From: Nonomuraea aurantiaca
Lineage (GTDB): Bacteria > Actinomycetota > Actinomycetes > Streptosporangiales > Streptosporangiaceae
DNA: 64,000 nucleotides
Assembly (NCBI RefSeq): GCF_020215705.1
Contig: NZ_JAIWNB010000011.1
Coordinates: 248,001 to 312,000, forward strand
Reading direction: 5' to 3'
Both the position numbers and the translations under genes were made by a program. The notes below the pieces were generated by a model that saw only the letters and a program-made list of their open reading frames with translations, ran no database searches and was not told the origin of the DNA. Below are positions 41,299 to 50,300 of the stretch, piece after piece; positions within the stretch are counted from its first letter, which is position 1; each line of letters opens with the position of its first letter.

Positions 41299-42447
41299 TC
41301 AGGCCGACACGTTCTCGGCGGACGAGCGGGCCGGCTCCGGCCGGTAGGTCACCAGCGTGAAGACCAGCGCCAGCAGTGCGAGCCCGGTGGCCAGCACGAT
41401 CACGCCCGCCCTGCCGTACCCGTCGAGTGCCAGGCCACCGGTGATGCCCGCCACGAACAACCCGACGTACTGGGCGGAAGACAGCAGCCCCAGACCGATC
41501 GGCACGTTGTGCGGCACGGCGGCGACGGTCCTGTACTGCTGCGCCGGCGCGACCAGCCACCCGAGCGCGCCCCAGCAGAACGCCCACACCAGGGCGACGG
41601 GCAGGGCGAGGTTCGCGACCGGGATGAGCGCCAGGAACACCGTCGAGGCGGTGATGCCGATCAGCACCATCCGCCGCGGCCCGTACAGGTCGGTGAACCG
41701 CCCGCCGACCTGGTTGCCCACGACCCCGCCGATCCCCCACGCCCACAGGACGGCGGGCAGCGGCAGGTCGAACAGCGAGCCGATATAGGTGTAGGCGGCG
41801 AACCCGGCGGCGAACATCAGCAGCTGCGTCGTCAGCACCGCCACCACCCGCCGGTCGGCCAGCGGGGCGAACCGGTCGGCCAGCCGTCCGGTGGCCTCGA
41901 TCATGACGTCGGGCACCACGGCGGCCACCCCGACGAAGCCGAGCACACCGAGCCCGACCACGAGCCAGATCGTGGCCCGCCAGCTCGACACGGACCCGAG
42001 CCAGGTGCCCAGCGGCACCCCGATCGCCGACGAGACGCTCAGGCCGCCCATCACCAGCGCGAGCGCGCGACCGCGGCGCTCGGGCGAGCTCAGCGCGTTG
42101 GCGACGCCGGAGGCGGTCGGCGTGAACATCGCCGCACCCGCCGCGGCGATGACGCGGGTGACCATCACCAGCGGGTACGTGGGCGCCAGCGCGGTCAACG
42201 CGTTGCCCAGCACGAACACGGCCAGCGCGATCAGCAGCACCCGACGGCGCGACAGCCGCGCGGTCAGGGCGGCCAGCACCGGCGACAGCAATGCGTAGGC
42301 CAACGCGAACACGGTCATCAGCTGGCCGGCCGCCGATAACGAGATATCCAGATCATGTGAAATGGGGGTCAGCAGTCCGGCGGTGACGAACATGCCGGTG
42401 CCGACGGCGAAGTTCCCGAGCGCGAGGGGATAGAGCCGACTGCTCAC
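41299..42447 (-). CDS. MFS transporter (DHA1-type drug/sugar efflux family)
   Basis: A 382-residue, twelve-helix major facilitator. The N-terminal LYPLALGNFAVGTGMFVTAGLLTPISHDLDIS and the antiporter-like motif RVIAAAGAAMFTPTASGVANALSSPERRGRALALV place it with arabinose efflux/chloramphenicol-resistance type exporters. GTG 42447 is preceded by AAGGAG. It is divergent from an ArsR regulator and palindromes lie between them, so expression is probably repressed until a ligand is present. The exported compound is unknown. Confidence 0.9.
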   Translation of the reverse strand: MSSRLYPLALGNFAVGTGMFVTAGLLTPISHDLDISLSAAGQLMTVFALAYALLSPVLAALTARLSRRRVLLIALAVFVLGNALTALAPTYPLVMVTRVIAAAGAAMFTPTASGVANALSSPERRGRALALVMGGLSVSSAIGVPLGTWLGSVSSWRATIWLVVGLGVLGFVGVAAVVPDVMIEATGRLADRFAPLADRRVVAVLTTQLLMFAAGFAAYTYIGSLFDLPLPAVLWAWGIGGVVGNQVGGRFTDLYGPRRMVLIGITASTVFLALIPVANLALPVALVWAFCWGALGWLVAPAQQYRTVAAVPHNVPIGLGLLSSAQYVGLFVAGITGGLALDGYGRAGVIVLATGLALLALVFTLVTYRPEPARSSAENVSA

Positions 42448-42459
42448 TGAGTCTCCTTC

Positions 42460-42508
42460 AGTTTGATGCTCATCAAACTGGCCCATAGTTGGATTGTTGT
42501 CAAACAAT
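42460..42508. promoter_or_regulatory. Two palindromes between the MFS and ArsR genes
   Basis: AGTTTGATG-CT-CATCAAACT (42460-42479) is a perfect 9-bp dyad; ATTGTT-GTCA-AACAAT (42493-42508) is a second. Both lie in the divergent promoter region and fit ArsR-type operators. Confidence 0.7.
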
Positions 42509-42530
42509 GCGACGGAGGTAAGGTCGGAGC

Positions 42531-42848
42531 ATGCGCCTGCTTCCCCATCCGGCCACTGACGACATCCAGCTCACGGAGGTGTTGCGGGCGCTGTCCGATC
42601 CCATACGCATGGAGATCGTCATCCGTCTGGCCAGCCGCGGCGAGATAACGTGCACCGCGGCGGGCGACGACCTCGGCGTCCACAAGTCGACGGCCTCGCA
42701 CCACTACCGGACGCTGCGCGAGTCCGGGGTGATCATGTCGCGGCAGGAGGGGCGGCTGAAGTACATCAGCCTGCGGCGCGACGGCCTCGACGCCCGCTTC
42801 CCCGGCCTGCTCGACGCGATCCTCGCGGCGGCTCATGTCCCGGTCTGA
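42531..42848 (+). CDS. ArsR family helix-turn-helix regulator
   Basis: The 105-residue winged-helix protein has LRALSDPIRMEIVIRLASRGEITCTAAGDDLGVHKSTASHHYRTLRESGVIMSRQEGRLKYISLRRDGLDARFPGLLDAIL. This ArsR class lacks the CxC metal site and normally senses small organic ligands or acts constitutively with an MFS exporter. Its end overlaps the hrpB start by 14 bases, so regulator and helicase share a transcript. Confidence 0.9.
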   Translation: MRLLPHPATDDIQLTEVLRALSDPIRMEIVIRLASRGEITCTAAGDDLGVHKSTASHHYRTLRESGVIMSRQEGRLKYISLRRDGLDARFPGLLDAILAAAHVPV

Positions 42849-45423
42849 GAGGCGGCCCGCGTTCGACGGCCCCCCGCTGCCCCAGGCTGACGGGCTGCCC
42901 ATCCGGCAGGTCCTGCCCGAGCTGCTCGACGTGCTCGACCGCGCCGGCTCGGCCGTCCTGACCTCGCCGCCCGGCACGGGCAAGACCACCGTCGTCCCGC
43001 TCGCCCTGGCGGCGACCGGGCTGCGGGTGCTGGTGGCGGAGCCGCGACGGCTGGCCGTACGCGCCGCCGCCAAGCGGATGGGCGTCAGCTACACGATCCG
43101 CGGCGAGCGGCACACCGGCGCCAACCCCCTGGTGGAGGTCGTCACCACCGGGGTGCTCCTGCAGCGGCTCCAGCGCGACCAGGAGCTGGCCGGCGTGGAC
43201 GTGGTGATGCTCGACGAATGCCACGAACGCCACCTCGACGCCGACACGGCGCTCGCTTTCCTGCTCGACGTACGGGACACGCTCCGCCCCGACCTGCGCC
43301 TCCTCGCCGCCTCGGCCACCGCGGACGCCGTCCCCTGGTCCCGCCTGCTCGGTGACGCGCCGATCGTGCACGCGTCGGGCGCGACGCACCCCGTCGAGAT
43401 CGTGTGGACGCCACCGGTACGCCCGGTCGCCCCGCCGCACGGCCTCCGGGTCGACCCCGCGCTGCTCTCGCACGTGGCCCAGGTCGTACGGCAGGCGCTG
43501 GCCGAACGGGAGGGCGACATCCTGTGCTTCCTGCCCGGCACGGGCGAGATCGCCAGGGTGGCCGCCCAGCTCGGCAGTGGGCTCTCCGGCGGCGTCGAGG
43601 TGCTTCAGGTGCACGGGCAGGCGCCGGCGCGGGTCCAGGACGCGGTGCTGTCGCCCGGGTCGGCGCGCAGGGTGGTGCTGGCCACGTCGGTGGCGGAGTC
43701 GAGCCTGACCGTGCCCGGGGTGCGGGTGGTGGTGGACTCGGGCCTGGCCAGGGAGCCGCGCACCGACCACGCCCGGGGGCTCGGCTCGCTCACCACCGTA
43801 CGGGTCTCGAAGGCGTCGGCCGACCAGCGCGCCGGGCGGGCCGGGCGAGAGGCTCCCGGCACGGTGTACCGGTGCTGGACGGCGGCGGAGCACGAGCGGC
43901 TGGCCGACCACGCACGGCCGGAGATCGCCCTGGCCGACCTCACGGGATTCGCGCTGCAGGCCGCCTGCTGGGGCGACCCGGACGCCTCGGGCCTCGCCCT
44001 GCTCGATCCGCCACCGCCCGCCGCGATGACCGCGGCCGCCCGCACCCTCCACACCCTGGGCGCCCTGGAACCGGCCCCCGGCACCACCACGCCCTCGTAC
44101 ACGCCGGACTCCGAAACCGACCAGGCGAGCGGCGACGGCGCAGACCGGGAGTCCGGTGGGGGCGCAGGCCGAGAGGCCGACGACGGCACCGGACGGGTGA
44201 TGTGGCGGGTGACCGCGCGGGGGCGGCGGATGGCACTGGTCGGCGTGCACCCGCGCCTGGCCAGAGCGCTCCTCGATCTCGGACCGCGCGCCGCCGAGGT
44301 GGTGGCGCTCCTGTCCGACCAGCTCCCCCGCGAGGCGGGTGACGACCTCGTGGAGATCTGGCGCTCGGCCCGCCACGGCCGCGACGGCTTCACCGCCCGC
44401 TGGCGCCAGGAGGTCCGCCGCCTCACCAGAAGCACCCCGCCCCCGAACCGGCAGGCCGTACCACCGGGCGGGCGGGAGTTGACCGACGACGCGGTGGCCG
44501 GGCTGGCGGTGGCGTTGGCGTTTCCTGAGCGGGTGGCGCGACGGCGGGGCGGCGGGTACCTGATGGCCTCCGGCACCCAGGCGCAGTTGGCCGACGGGTC
44601 GCGGCTCGGTGAGGCGAAGTGGCTGGCCGTGGCGGTGGCCGACCGTCCCACCGGCTCGGCGTCGGCCCGGATCCGGCAGGCCGTGGTGATCGACGAGGAG
44701 ACGGCCGGGCTGGCGTTCCCGGTGACCACCGAGGAGGAGATCATGTGGCGGACACCGCCGGGCGAGCGCCGCGGCGACGTGTCCGCCCGCGTCGTCGAGC
44801 GACTCGGCGCGATCGAGCTCTCCGCCACCCCGCTCAAGAACGCCGACGTACGCGAGGCCATCCTGTACGGCCTGCGCACCGAGGACGTGCTGACCTGGAC
44901 CAAGGAGGCCATCGCACTCAGGGACCGTCTGGCGTTCTGCCATCGCGAGCTCGGCGACCCATGGCTCCCGATGGACGACCTGGCGGAGATCGCCGAACGC
45001 TGGCTGGAGCCCGAGCTGTCCCGCGCCCGCCGCCGCGCCGACCTGGAGCGCATCGACGTGGCCACCGCCCTGAAGCGGCTGATCCCGTGGAGCCGACGGC
45101 TGGACGAGGTGGCGCCCGAGCGCGTCGCGGTGCCCAGCGGCTCCCGCGTCCGGGTGGACTATTCGGGCGGGCAACCGGTGCTGGCGGTCAAGCTGCAGGA
45201 GTTGTTCGGCTGGACGGAGACGCCGAAGATCGCGGGCGTGCCGCTCCTCGTACACCTGCTCTCTCCCGCCGGACGCCCGGTGGCGGTGACCGCGGACCTT
45301 GCGTCGTTCTGGCGCGAGGGCTACCGTGCGGTCCGCGCGGAGCTACGCGGCCGCTACCCCCGCCACCCCTGGCCGGAGGACCCGCTGACCGCGGCCCCCA
45401 CCCGCCGCGCGAACCCGAGATGA
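42835..45423 (+). CDS. hrpB: ATP-dependent helicase HrpB
   Basis: The 862-residue DEAH-box helicase has motif I SPPGTGKTTVVPLALA, Ia VAEPRRLAVRAAAKRM, II DECHERHLDADTALAF, III ASATAD, and VI QRAGRAGREAPG. The HA2 and C-terminal HrpB domains follow. At about 425-455 there is an acidic/glycine-rich low-complexity insertion (repeated GADRESG-like units) not expected in the family. The cellular role of bacterial HrpB is poorly understood; it is an RNA helicase. The start ATG 42835 lies inside the end of the ArsR gene, an unusual partnership. Confidence 0.93.
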   Translation: MSRSERRPAFDGPPLPQADGLPIRQVLPELLDVLDRAGSAVLTSPPGTGKTTVVPLALAATGLRVLVAEPRRLAVRAAAKRMGVSYTIRGERHTGANPLVEVVTTGVLLQRLQRDQELAGVDVVMLDECHERHLDADTALAFLLDVRDTLRPDLRLLAASATADAVPWSRLLGDAPIVHASGATHPVEIVWTPPVRPVAPPHGLRVDPALLSHVAQVVRQALAEREGDILCFLPGTGEIARVAAQLGSGLSGGVEVLQVHGQAPARVQDAVLSPGSARRVVLATSVAESSLTVPGVRVVVDSGLAREPRTDHARGLGSLTTVRVSKASADQRAGRAGREAPGTVYRCWTAAEHERLADHARPEIALADLTGFALQAACWGDPDASGLALLDPPPPAAMTAAARTLHTLGALEPAPGTTTPSYTPDSETDQASGDGADRESGGGAGREADDGTGRVMWRVTARGRRMALVGVHPRLARALLDLGPRAAEVVALLSDQLPREAGDDLVEIWRSARHGRDGFTARWRQEVRRLTRSTPPPNRQAVPPGGRELTDDAVAGLAVALAFPERVARRRGGGYLMASGTQAQLADGSRLGEAKWLAVAVADRPTGSASARIRQAVVIDEETAGLAFPVTTEEEIMWRTPPGERRGDVSARVVERLGAIELSATPLKNADVREAILYGLRTEDVLTWTKEAIALRDRLAFCHRELGDPWLPMDDLAEIAERWLEPELSRARRRADLERIDVATALKRLIPWSRRLDEVAPERVAVPSGSRVRVDYSGGQPVLAVKLQELFGWTETPKIAGVPLLVHLLSPAGRPVAVTADLASFWREGYRAVRAELRGRYPRHPWPEDPLTAAPTRRANPR

Positions 45424-45447
45424 CCCCCGCGGCCGACGGGAGCCGAG

Positions 45448-45573
45448 ATGACCGACGAGCGGTTGCTTGAGGCGGCGCGCAACAACGCCGAGTGGTGCGA
45501 CACGGTGTGCCGCTCGCACGGATCCGCCGGCACGTTCAGCGCACTGAGCTGGACCAACCCCGGCGCGCCACCC
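45448..45573 (+). pseudogene. N-terminal fragment of an actinobacterial protein (GNAT-associated type)
   Basis: ATG 45448, with GGGAGCC upstream, encodes MTDERLLEAARNNAEWCDTV and then CRSHGSAGTF, which resembles the N-terminus of actinobacterial GNAT-family proteins (a pattern recalled, not verified). After about 40 residues the sequence turns into a Ser/Pro/Arg-rich stretch that is simply antisense to the threonine-synthase-like gene. It appears to be a 5' remnant. Confidence 0.4.
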
Positions 45574-45584
45574 CACAGACGACC

Positions 45585-46760
45585 TCACAGCACGTCGTCC
45601 AGGGTCGGGTTCGTCAGCACCTCGACCGTCTCCGACCCCACTCCCAGATCCTTGAACCCGCTGGACGTGGCGACGCAGACCACCGGCCCGTCGAAGTCAC
45701 GCCCCAGCCTGCGGTAGGCGGCCAGCCCGGCGGCGCCCGACAGCTCCTGCCACAGCCCCTGACGGGCCAGCGCCCGCTGGGCCGCCCGCATCTCCTCGTC
45801 CGTGACCACCAGGGCCTCGCCGCCGCTGTCGCGCACCGCCCGTACGCCTCGGTGGCCGCCCACCGAGCCGCCGATGCCGTACGCGTCGGTGTGCCCGAGC
45901 GAGACGATCGCGGCCGGCGCCCCCGTGGCGACGGCCCGCGCGTGGGGACCGCCCGCGGCGGCCTCGCAGGAGAACATGCGCGGCGTCGTGCCCGCCAGCC
46001 CGAGCCGGCGCAGCTCGGTGAACCCCTTCCAGACCCCGTAGAGCAGCTCCGCGTAGCCCGTCGGCGCGAACACCGCCGCCGGCACCCCGCCGAGCTGCAG
46101 GAACAGCTCGTACGCGATCGTCTTGTAGCCCTCGGCCCCGAACGGGTGCCCGGTGTGGGTGACGGTCAGGTTGCTGACCGGGTGGTAGCCGAGCCGGTCC
46201 ACGATCTCGCGCATCAGCGGCCAGCGCGCCTCGACCGGCACGGCGAGCACCTTGGCCCCGTACGCGCGGACCAGCGAATGGACGGCGGGCGGCGCGTCGG
46301 CCGAGGCCAGCACGATGGCGGGCAGCCCGGCGCGGGCGGCGTACGCGGCGGCCGAGGCGCCGTGGTTGCCCGACGAGGCCACCACCACACCGGGCGCCCC
46401 CGCGCCCACGGCCGCGCTGACGGCGACCCGGTTGAGCCGGTCCTTGTGCGACCAGGTGGGATTGCGCGACTCGTCCTTGACGTACACGCCTTCCAGCGGG
46501 ATCAGCGGCGTGCCGCCCTCGCCCAGCGTGGGCGCGTGCAGCGGCGGCAGCAGCGGTGACCAGCGCGCGAGGTCGGGGCCCGGCTCCTGTTCGAACAGGG
46601 TCGCGCTGACCCGGGCGTAGTCGTAGTCGACCTCGACCGGATAGGCCAACGACGCGGTGCTCGTCGTGGGGCAGCCGCGGGTCAGCGGCGGCCACAGCGG
46701 ATACGTGATCGAGGGATCGCCCAGGGAGCGCTGGCCGGTGGCCAGAGATGGTCCGTTCAC
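45585..46760 (-). CDS. PLP-dependent threonine synthase/diaminopropionate ammonia-lyase-like protein
   Basis: The 391-residue fold-type II PLP enzyme has the PLP lysine in DESRNPTWSHKDRLNRV, the substrate/phosphate loops VASSGNHGASAAAYAARAG and the Gly-rich region YGIGGSVGGHRG. The overall pattern matches threonine synthase homologues that lack the usual hom/thrB neighbours; such stand-alone paralogues often act on other amino acids. GTG 46760 (VNGPSLATGQ) is chosen; ATG 46787 is also in frame. It is divergent from the SPFH gene across a composite palindrome. Confidence 0.85.
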   Translation of the reverse strand: MNGPSLATGQRSLGDPSITYPLWPPLTRGCPTTSTASLAYPVEVDYDYARVSATLFEQEPGPDLARWSPLLPPLHAPTLGEGGTPLIPLEGVYVKDESRNPTWSHKDRLNRVAVSAAVGAGAPGVVVASSGNHGASAAAYAARAGLPAIVLASADAPPAVHSLVRAYGAKVLAVPVEARWPLMREIVDRLGYHPVSNLTVTHTGHPFGAEGYKTIAYELFLQLGGVPAAVFAPTGYAELLYGVWKGFTELRRLGLAGTTPRMFSCEAAAGGPHARAVATGAPAAIVSLGHTDAYGIGGSVGGHRGVRAVRDSGGEALVVTDEEMRAAQRALARQGLWQELSGAAGLAAYRRLGRDFDGPVVCVATSSGFKDLGVGSETVEVLTNPTLDDVL

Positions 46761-46779
46761 GCGGCCCAAGCCTAGACGC

Positions 46780-46807
46780 GCTATCATCGTGATATCACTT
46801 CGATAGC
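46780..46807. promoter_or_regulatory. Composite 28-bp palindrome in the SPFH promoter region
   Basis: GCTATC-N3-GTGATATCAC-N3-GATAGC is two nested perfect dyads with the same centre (46793/46794). It lies 11 bases before the SPFH ATG and 19 bases upstream of the divergent GTG. The likely binder is the ribbon-helix-helix protein encoded behind the SPFH gene, since such proteins bind short operator half-sites in tandem. Confidence 0.7.
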
Positions 46808-46818
46808 AAGGAGTCGGG

Positions 46819-47649
46819 ATGGAACGACGTGCTTTCCGCCTGAACGGTTTTCTGGTCCTGCTCGTCCTGCTGGCGCTCGCCGCCGTGGCGGCCGTGGTCT
46901 CGCTGGAGGTTCTGGGTCTCGGGTGGATTGTCCTTTTCGTACTGGTGGCCGGCGGGTTCACCGTGGTCAACCCGAACGAGGCGAAGGTGGTGCAGTTCTT
47001 CGGCCGCTACATCGGCACGGTCGAGGACGCGGGCTTCCAGTGGGTGCTGCCGTTCACCAACAAGACCACGATCACGCTCAGGGTCCGCAACTTCGAGACG
47101 GCCAAGCTCAAGGTCAACGACGCCGACGGCAACCCGGTCGAGATCGCCGCGGTGGTCGTCTACAAGGTGACCGACGCGGCCAAGGCCAAGTTCGCGGTGG
47201 ACGACTATGAGAACTACATCGCGATCCAGTCGGAGGCGGCGGTGCGCCACCTGGCCACCACCCACCCCTACGACTCGCACGAGCCCGAGCGCACCAGCCT
47301 GCGCGACGGCGCCGAGGTGGCCACCGAGCTCACCGCCGAGCTGCGCGAGCGCACCGAGCTGGCCGGGATCGAGGTGCTGGAGGCGCGCATCACGCACCTC
47401 GCGTACGCGCCTGAGATCGCCCAGGCCATGCTGGTCCGCCAGCAGGCCGGGCAGGTCGTGGCGGCGCGCACCCGAATCGTCGAGGGCGCTGTGGGCATGG
47501 TCCAGCTCGCGCTCGATAGGCTGGCCGCCGAGCAGGTGGTGGAGCTGGATGAGGAGCGTAAGGCGCAGATGGTCTCCAACCTCTTGGTCGTCCTCTGCGG
47601 CGACCGGGCGATCCAGCCGGTGGTGAATACCGGCAGCCTGTATGCCTGA
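46819..47649 (+). CDS. SPFH/Band 7 domain membrane protein
   Basis: The 276-residue protein begins with two hydrophobic segments ([19 protein letters not shown] and [14 protein letters not shown]) and continues with an SPFH domain: [46 protein letters not shown], then the helical region [50 protein letters not shown] proteins assemble into membrane cages or microdomains. AGGAG lies 9 bases before the ATG. Its end overlaps the small RHH gene by 8 bases, a pairing found in actinobacteria. Confidence 0.92.
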   Translation: MERRAFRLNGFLVLLVLLALAAVAAVVSLEVLGLGWIVLFVLVAGGFTVVNPNEAKVVQFFGRYIGTVEDAGFQWVLPFTNKTTITLRVRNFETAKLKVNDADGNPVEIAAVVVYKVTDAAKAKFAVDDYENYIAIQSEAAVRHLATTHPYDSHEPERTSLRDGAEVATELTAELRERTELAGIEVLEARITHLAYAPEIAQAMLVRQQAGQVVAARTRIVEGAVGMVQLALDRLAAEQVVELDEERKAQMVSNLLVVLCGDRAIQPVVNTGSLYA

Positions 47650-47803
47650 GCGCAAGAAGCTCCTGCTGCGCCTCGATCCGGCCGTCTACGACGCCCTCGC
47701 CAAGTGGGCGGCCGACGATCTCCGCAGCGTCAACGCGCAGATCGAGTTCGCGTTGCGGCTCGCGCTGAAGCAGGCCGGCCGGGAGCCTCGCAACGAAGGG
47801 TGA
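47642..47803 (+). CDS. Small Arc-type ribbon-helix-helix protein
   Basis: A 53-residue protein encoded just behind the SPFH gene: [20 protein letters not shown] has the RHH strand, and [20 protein letters not shown] is the helix-helix part, ending in a basic tail. It resembles Arc/CopG DNA-binding proteins such as antitoxins. No toxin-like ORF adjoins it; the SPFH protein is its only partner. It most likely binds the palindrome at 46780 and autoregulates the pair. Confidence 0.85.
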   Translation: MPERKKLLLRLDPAVYDALAKWAADDLRSVNAQIEFALRLALKQAGREPRNEG

Positions 47804-47822
47804 AAACCCGCACACTTTAAGC

Positions 47823-49268
47823 ATGTTGTGGACAGGCAGGTCCGCCATCGAGATCGCGACGGCCGTACGTCAGGGTGAGGTCACGGCCGCGGCCGTCGTC
47901 GAGGAGCACCTTCACGCGATCGCCGAGCGCGATCCAGGAGTCGGGGCGTTCCGGCTGGTCAGGGAGCGGGCCCTGGACGAGGCGCGGGCCGTGCAGAAGC
48001 GCCGCGACCTGGCTGACCTGCCGCTGGCGGGCGTACCCGTCGCGGTGAAGGACAATCTGGAGGTCGCGGGCGAGGCCACCCGCGGCGGGTCCGCCGCGAC
48101 GGCGGACACGCCCGCGCGCGAGGACCATGAGACCGTCGCCCGGCTGCGCGCGGCCGGTGCGGTGGTCGTCGGCCTGACGAACCTGCCCGAGCTGGGGCTG
48201 GTCGCCTTCGGCGACAGCGCCTACGGCACCGTGCGCAACCCCTGGAACCCGGCCCGTACGGCCGGCGGCTCCTCGGCGGGCAGCGCCGCGGCGGTGGCGG
48301 CCGGGATGGTGCCGGTGGCGCTGGGCAACGACGGGATGGGCTCGCTGCGCATTCCCGGGGCGTGCTGCGGGGTGTTCGCCATCAAGCCGGGCACGGGCCT
48401 CGTACCACCGCCGACGGAGAACTGGGGCGGCCTCACCGAGAACGGCCCGCTGGCCAGGAACGTGGCCGACCTGGCGCTGATGCTCTCTGTCCTGGCCGCC
48501 GACGAGGGCCTGGCCGAGTCCTGGCGCGGCGGCGAGCGGATCGAGCCCCGGCCGCGCATGCTCCGCTCGGTCTGGGCGGACGACGACGACGAAGTATGGG
48601 CGCCCCGGCCACCGCACGAGACCCCGGAGCCCTTCGACCTGCGCGTCGCCTACGCCCCGCAGCCGCTCCCGGCGGGCCTGCCGATGGACCGGGAGTTCCA
48701 GGCGGCGGTACGCGCGGCGGCCGAGACCCTCAGGATCGCCGGGCACACGGTCGTCGAGCACGGCCGGCGCCTGCCGGCCGCGCTCGGCCCCGCTACGCTC
48801 GCCACCTGGCTGACCCGCGCCGCCGGAGCGGCCACCGGCCTCGACCGCAGACGCCTGGAACCACGCACCCGCGCGCTGGCCCGCGCGGGCCGGGTGCTCC
48901 ACGCGCTCCGGCTGGACGGCGAGCGGGGCCGCGCCCGCTGGCACGGTTACGGCGCCGACCAGTGGTTCGGTGACGCCGACGTGCTGATCACGCCGACGCT
49001 GGCCACGATTCCGCCGAAGGCCGACCGCTGGGGCAAGCGCGGGTTCGCACGCAACGTGCTGGCCAACGTCAGGTACGCGCCCGCCACCGGCGCCTGGAAC
49101 ATGTGCGGCTGGCCCGCGCTCACCGTCCCCATCGCCACCCACTCCAGCGGCCTGCCGATCGGCGTCCAGCTCATCGCCCCACCCGGCGGCGAACCGCAAC
49201 TCCTCGGCCTGGCCGCCCAGCTGTCGGCCGCGCACCCACCGGTCCGGCCGCGCGGCTTCTCGAACTGA
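47823..49268 (+). CDS. Amidase signature family protein
   Basis: The 481-residue hydrolase carries the Ser-cisSer-Lys triad: Lys76 in VAVKDN, Ser150/151 in AGGSSAGSAAAVAAGM and Ser174 in GMGSLRIPGACCGVFAIKP. The canonical GGSIR becomes MGSLR. Amidases of this group cleave a wide range of amides; GatA is unlikely because gatB/gatC are absent. ATG 47823 lies 19 bases after the RHH gene. The LysR gene downstream is convergent. Confidence 0.9.
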   Translation: MLWTGRSAIEIATAVRQGEVTAAAVVEEHLHAIAERDPGVGAFRLVRERALDEARAVQKRRDLADLPLAGVPVAVKDNLEVAGEATRGGSAATADTPAREDHETVARLRAAGAVVVGLTNLPELGLVAFGDSAYGTVRNPWNPARTAGGSSAGSAAAVAAGMVPVALGNDGMGSLRIPGACCGVFAIKPGTGLVPPPTENWGGLTENGPLARNVADLALMLSVLAADEGLAESWRGGERIEPRPRMLRSVWADDDDEVWAPRPPHETPEPFDLRVAYAPQPLPAGLPMDREFQAAVRAAAETLRIAGHTVVEHGRRLPAALGPATLATWLTRAAGAATGLDRRRLEPRTRALARAGRVLHALRLDGERGRARWHGYGADQWFGDADVLITPTLATIPPKADRWGKRGFARNVLANVRYAPATGAWNMCGWPALTVPIATHSSGLPIGVQLIAPPGGEPQLLGLAAQLSAAHPPVRPRGFSN

Positions 49269-49276
49269 CAGTCCGA

Positions 49277-50167
49277 TCAGCTGAAGTCGGGCAGTCGGCG
49301 GCGGGCGTGGTCGATGAACGCTCGCGCGGCAGGCCCCGATGGTCCCGTGGCCCGCCAGACGAGCGCCATCCGGCCGCGCAGCCGCGGCTCGGTGATCTCC
49401 AGTACGTGCAGGTCGTCCTTCGCGGCGGCGACCGCCGACTCGGGCAGCACGGCCAGGCCGAGCCCCTTGGCGGCGAGCTGCCCCAGCACGTACGGCTCGC
49501 TGGCCTCGAAGGCGACATGCGGCGTGAACCCGGCGGCGGCGCACGCCTCGTCGAGAGCGGCCCGCAGGCCGGTGCCACGCGGCAGGCAGATCAGCGCCCG
49601 ATCCGCCAGCTCCGGAAGGGTGACGGCGGGCTTCACCGCCAGATCGTGAGTGAGCCCGACGGCTGCCACCAATGCCTGGTCGACCACCACCTGCGCGTCG
49701 AGCCCCGGCGGCACGCTCGATCCGATGCCGATGAGCCCGAGGTCCATCCGCCCCGCCCGCACCGCCTCGATCAGGCTCTCCGGATCGGACTCCTGAAGCG
49801 AGATCTCCACGGCCGGATGCCGTTCGTGGAAGTCGGCCAGCAGTCCGGGCAGGTCGAGCACGGAGGGCGCGGAGACGGCACCCATCACGACGTGCCCGCG
49901 CAGCAGCCCGGTCATCTCGTCGACGACCAGCCGGGCGCTGGCTACCGCCGCGAGCGCGGCCCGCGCGTACGGCAGCACGGCCTTCCCGACCTCGGTGAGG
50001 CGCACCTGTCGCGCCGAGCGGTCGAACAGCGGCTGGCCCAGCTCCCGCTCCAGCTGCCGGATCTGCGCGCTCACCCCGGGCTGGGCCACGTGGAGCCGGG
50101 CCGCGGCGCGGGTGAAGCCGGCCTCCTCGGTGACGGCCACGAAGTACTCAAGCTGGCGCAGCTCCAT
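49277..50167 (-). CDS. LysR family transcriptional regulator
   Basis: The 296-residue regulator starts MELRQLEYFVAVTEEAGFTRAAARLHVAQPGVSAQIRQLERELGQPLFDRSARQVRLTEVG, a textbook LysR helix-turn-helix, followed by the two-lobed substrate-binding domain. Its target is unclear: upstream on the plus strand there is only a short remnant, and the amidase is convergent. The aldehyde dehydrogenase-like gene is upstream on the same strand. Confidence 0.92.
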   Translation of the reverse strand: MELRQLEYFVAVTEEAGFTRAAARLHVAQPGVSAQIRQLERELGQPLFDRSARQVRLTEVGKAVLPYARAALAAVASARLVVDEMTGLLRGHVVMGAVSAPSVLDLPGLLADFHERHPAVEISLQESDPESLIEAVRAGRMDLGLIGIGSSVPPGLDAQVVVDQALVAAVGLTHDLAVKPAVTLPELADRALICLPRGTGLRAALDEACAAAGFTPHVAFEASEPYVLGQLAAKGLGLAVLPESAVAAAKDDLHVLEITEPRLRGRMALVWRATGPSGPAARAFIDHARRRLPDFS

Positions 50168-50300
50168 AACAAATCATGCTAGCAGCCAGGCAATCCATCT
50201 CTTTGGCTTCTGGATGCGCCATGCCGTCGACCAGGTGCGTGCCGTGTGGGATGCCGGCAACCTGTTCCGGCTCAACGCCGACATCCCACCGGCCTGACGG

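Noticed and set aside
42766-45255. 829-codon minus-strand open frame
   Set aside because: Antisense to hrpB, which has all helicase motifs. Composition is typical of a shadow frame.
47642-47803. Classical toxin-antitoxin pair
   Set aside because: The RHH protein looks like an antitoxin, but no PIN, RelE or MazF-like toxin ORF is adjacent. The only partner is the SPFH protein, so it is described as an SPFH-RHH module instead.
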